A DNA stretch of 64,000 nt. It comes from Todiramphus chloris collaris. Its lineage: Eukaryota > Chordata > Aves > Coraciiformes > Alcedinidae. The notes below the pieces were generated by a model. It did no database searches and was not told the origin of the DNA. It saw nothing but the letters and a program-made list of their open reading frames with translations. Where the stretch lies: NCBI GenBank assembly GCA_025345505.1, contig JANVCC010000185.1:3650500-3714499 (forward strand), read 5' to 3'. A program made the position numbers and the translations under genes. Positions within the stretch are counted from its first letter, which is position 1. Each line of letters begins with the position of its first letter. Below are positions 61,921-64,000 of this stretch, piece by piece.

Positions 61921-63253
61921 CGAATAGTTACTCCTGCAAAGAAGAAAGAAGCTGGCATGCTCATCTCCCAGACAGAGGGAAATAATACATGAAGATCTGA
62001 CATAACAGCCTCTTTGTCAGAGCAAGTGTGAGCATCCTCCCTCAGCCACTGCCAGGGCCACCATCTGCTCCAGCCTGCTGCTCCTGCAGCACATCACAGG
62101 GCACCTTTCTTCCTCTTTGGTATCCAAAGCCACTTGGCATTGGCTCAAGAACAGGAAGGGCATCACCCTTTGATGAAACCAGGGAGACACGGATCAAGGC
62201 AGTGGCTCCTCTGTATGACACGTCTCAAAAAATCTCCCAAACAAAAGCCTTCCAGAGAAAAACAAAATTCAAAGAGAGCAGAAGTGTGGTTTTCCCACAA
62301 GAACAATACTTTGCAGCCCTCTGGGTCATTTGATGTGGGTGATCATCTCACTGCATCCCAAGGGGTCACTGAGGACTCAGACATAGGATAGGAATTGCAT
62401 CAGGCGGGATGGATCCATAATCTGCAGATATCCAGCTGTGCCCTATGCCCAGGAAGCCCGGTCCATCTTTACTGGATGGACATCTATACCCTGCAGCCTA
62501 CATATATGTCAGGGTGGCTTGGCAGCAGAATGACCCATACTCAGGGCTTTTTCCTCCCATGCTAGTGGCTGGGAGCACAGTGGAAGGCACCAGGATGCAC
62601 ATAAGCAGCCTACACCTCACCTCTTCTTGAGACTTCCAGGGTAGAAATGCAGCTCATAGGGCCACTTTCTAAACAGAAGCCTGTACCAAGGGAAATGGGA
62701 CCACACTCACCAGTGCAGTGCAAAAGATTATGTTCCCTCTCAGCATCTTCCAGCGGTTCTTAGGGAAAACTGGAGATGCTGAAGAGGTACCACGAGAGCG
62801 GGCTGTCCAGCAACCAGGGCTGGAGCTGCTGTGGTGCGAGGACATAGGGGACAAGAGGTGCAGAAGGACAGGCAGCAATCTTCTATCAGCTAGACCAGCC
62901 TAGAAAAAGCAGCCATAAGGGAGAAGCTTTGGGGGAACATTAGCCATTCTGGAATAACACCCTCCCCACTGCCTTCCTAACAGCCATGCCCAGCCCTTTA
63001 ATTTCTCTTGTGGTGCTTGCAAGTGAATTGCCCAGCCACGAGTTTAATTAAACACATTAACACAAGCACCTGCATAATTACAATCATTTCCACCATGGTA
63101 AACACTGCAGCTACAGTCACACTGGCAATCAGCATCGCATGGTTGGCACATCACATCAGCCACTTCAAAGGGAACAGAACCGCAGAGGGGTTTACTGCAG
63201 GGCATGACCCCACACCCCTGTAGAGGTAGCCCAGTTGGGATGCTTCCAGAATA

Positions 63254-63325
63254 CAGTGATTTAGGAGCTAAAGACTCATTTTCACACACTGCAGGTTTTT
63301 AGTTGTCCATAAAGTTAATGGGACC
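63254..63325. repeat. relic of an ancient amniote interspersed repeat
   Basis: CAGTGATTTAGGAGCTAAAG, then ACTCATTTTCACACACTGCA and CCATAAAGTTAATGGGACC, resemble the amniote repeat with GACTTAGGAGCCTAAGTC and CCCATTTTCAAAAGTGA blocks. The similarity is to a remembered motif; the boundaries and family are uncertain. Confidence 0.45.
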
Positions 63326-64000
63326 AAGCATAAGTTTGGGGTTTTTTTTTTTTTTCAATATTTCATCTGATGATTTTAAGAGGCCCAACAATTATTTCCA
63401 GCACTACTGTATACTCAAATATTTTAACACAGGGAAAGAACTGTAAAACCAACTCTTTCTCTCAGATGTTTAAAAATCAATGAACTCTTAAGCATTTACT
63501 TTATATCTGTATCTGATTTTCCTCATCAAAATTGTAGCCAGAAGGCAAATTTCAAATTAATATCTGCTTGGTTTCACAAAAAGTGTTTCTGAAGCTTATT
63601 TCGTTTTCTTGGGAGCATTAATTCATTGGTGAGGTTATATAGCCCACATTTCACAACACGGGTTCTGCTTTCCAGGCAAGAACAGCAGGGAGAAGATGCA
63701 GACCCGAATCAACCACCTACTGCCATGAGTTTCACCCATTCTCAGTGCCAAAGAGCTGTGATGCCCTTAAGGGAAGGCTGCAAACAGGAAGAAATTCACC
63801 ACTTAAGTCACTAGTTCCTAATGATTTTCTCAGTTTTAACCCATATTTATTCAGCAGACCTTATTCCCCATTAGGTGTTCCAATGGATTTCTTTGTTCAC
63901 GTCACAAGGGAATGAACATTATTTTCCTTTAGGTCAACTGAGGTTTCTTTATGGACCATCTAGAATAATATATCATCTGTTGCTGTCCAAACATGCAGAA

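Larger units (their letters stand above)
50758..64000 (-). other. COL5A1: COL5A1 intron 1 (partial)
   Basis: At least 13.2 kb of intron upstream of exon 2. No exon 1 is found: there is no CpG-dense start region with a signal-peptide frame on the minus strand. It holds a 16-bp tandem repeat at 51885-51916, poly-G and poly-T runs at 59295-59310, 59444-59459 and 60122-60138, and ancient repeat relics near 61859-61920 and 63254-63325. The 204-codon plus-strand open frame at 59967-60581 runs through the poly-G tract and has no recognisable content. Confidence 0.83.

Overview
The window is vertebrate nuclear DNA, almost certainly from a bird. It carries the 5' part of one large gene, COL5A1 (pro-alpha1 chain of type V collagen), on the minus strand. 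Ten short exons with matching splice phases translate to the amino-terminal region of this collagen. Three copies of the CR1 non-LTR retrotransposon, the typical avian interspersed repeat, sit in the introns with the usual rightward TCAYAGAA... signature of a minus-strand CR1 3' end. There are no signs of bacterial gene organisation, and most long open frames are chance frames inside introns.

Layout, read in gene direction (right to left): intron 1 fills 64000-50758 and exon 1 (5' UTR, signal peptide) lies outside the window. Exon 2 (50590-50757), exon 3 (44182-44395), exon 4 (43380-43542) and exon 5 (17469-17600) encode the thrombospondin-N-like (TSPN/LNS) globular domain and the conserved Gln-Ser/Gln-Asp processing site. 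Exons 6 (15585-15731), 7 (15211-15459) and 8 (10348-10500) encode the acidic, tyrosine-rich variable region. Exons 9 (9988-10045), 10 (5783-5824) and 11 (5470-5532) open the short interrupted amino-terminal Gly-X-Y helix. The gene continues to the left beyond position 1. The largest intron is intron 4, about 25.8 kb.

The coding total is 1389 nt in ten exons. All junctions are GT-AG and all phases agree, with one exception: exon 9 measures 58 nt where 57 is needed to keep frame into exon 10. This is either an indel error in the assembly or a real lesion, and it is the most useful thing to check. The introns hold three CR1 fragments, several faint relics of ancient amniote repeats, short tandem duplications, purine/G-run tracts and a few stretches that look like conserved regulatory DNA (inference only). 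I found no RNA gene, no second protein gene, no CRISPR array and no convincing new biological system.
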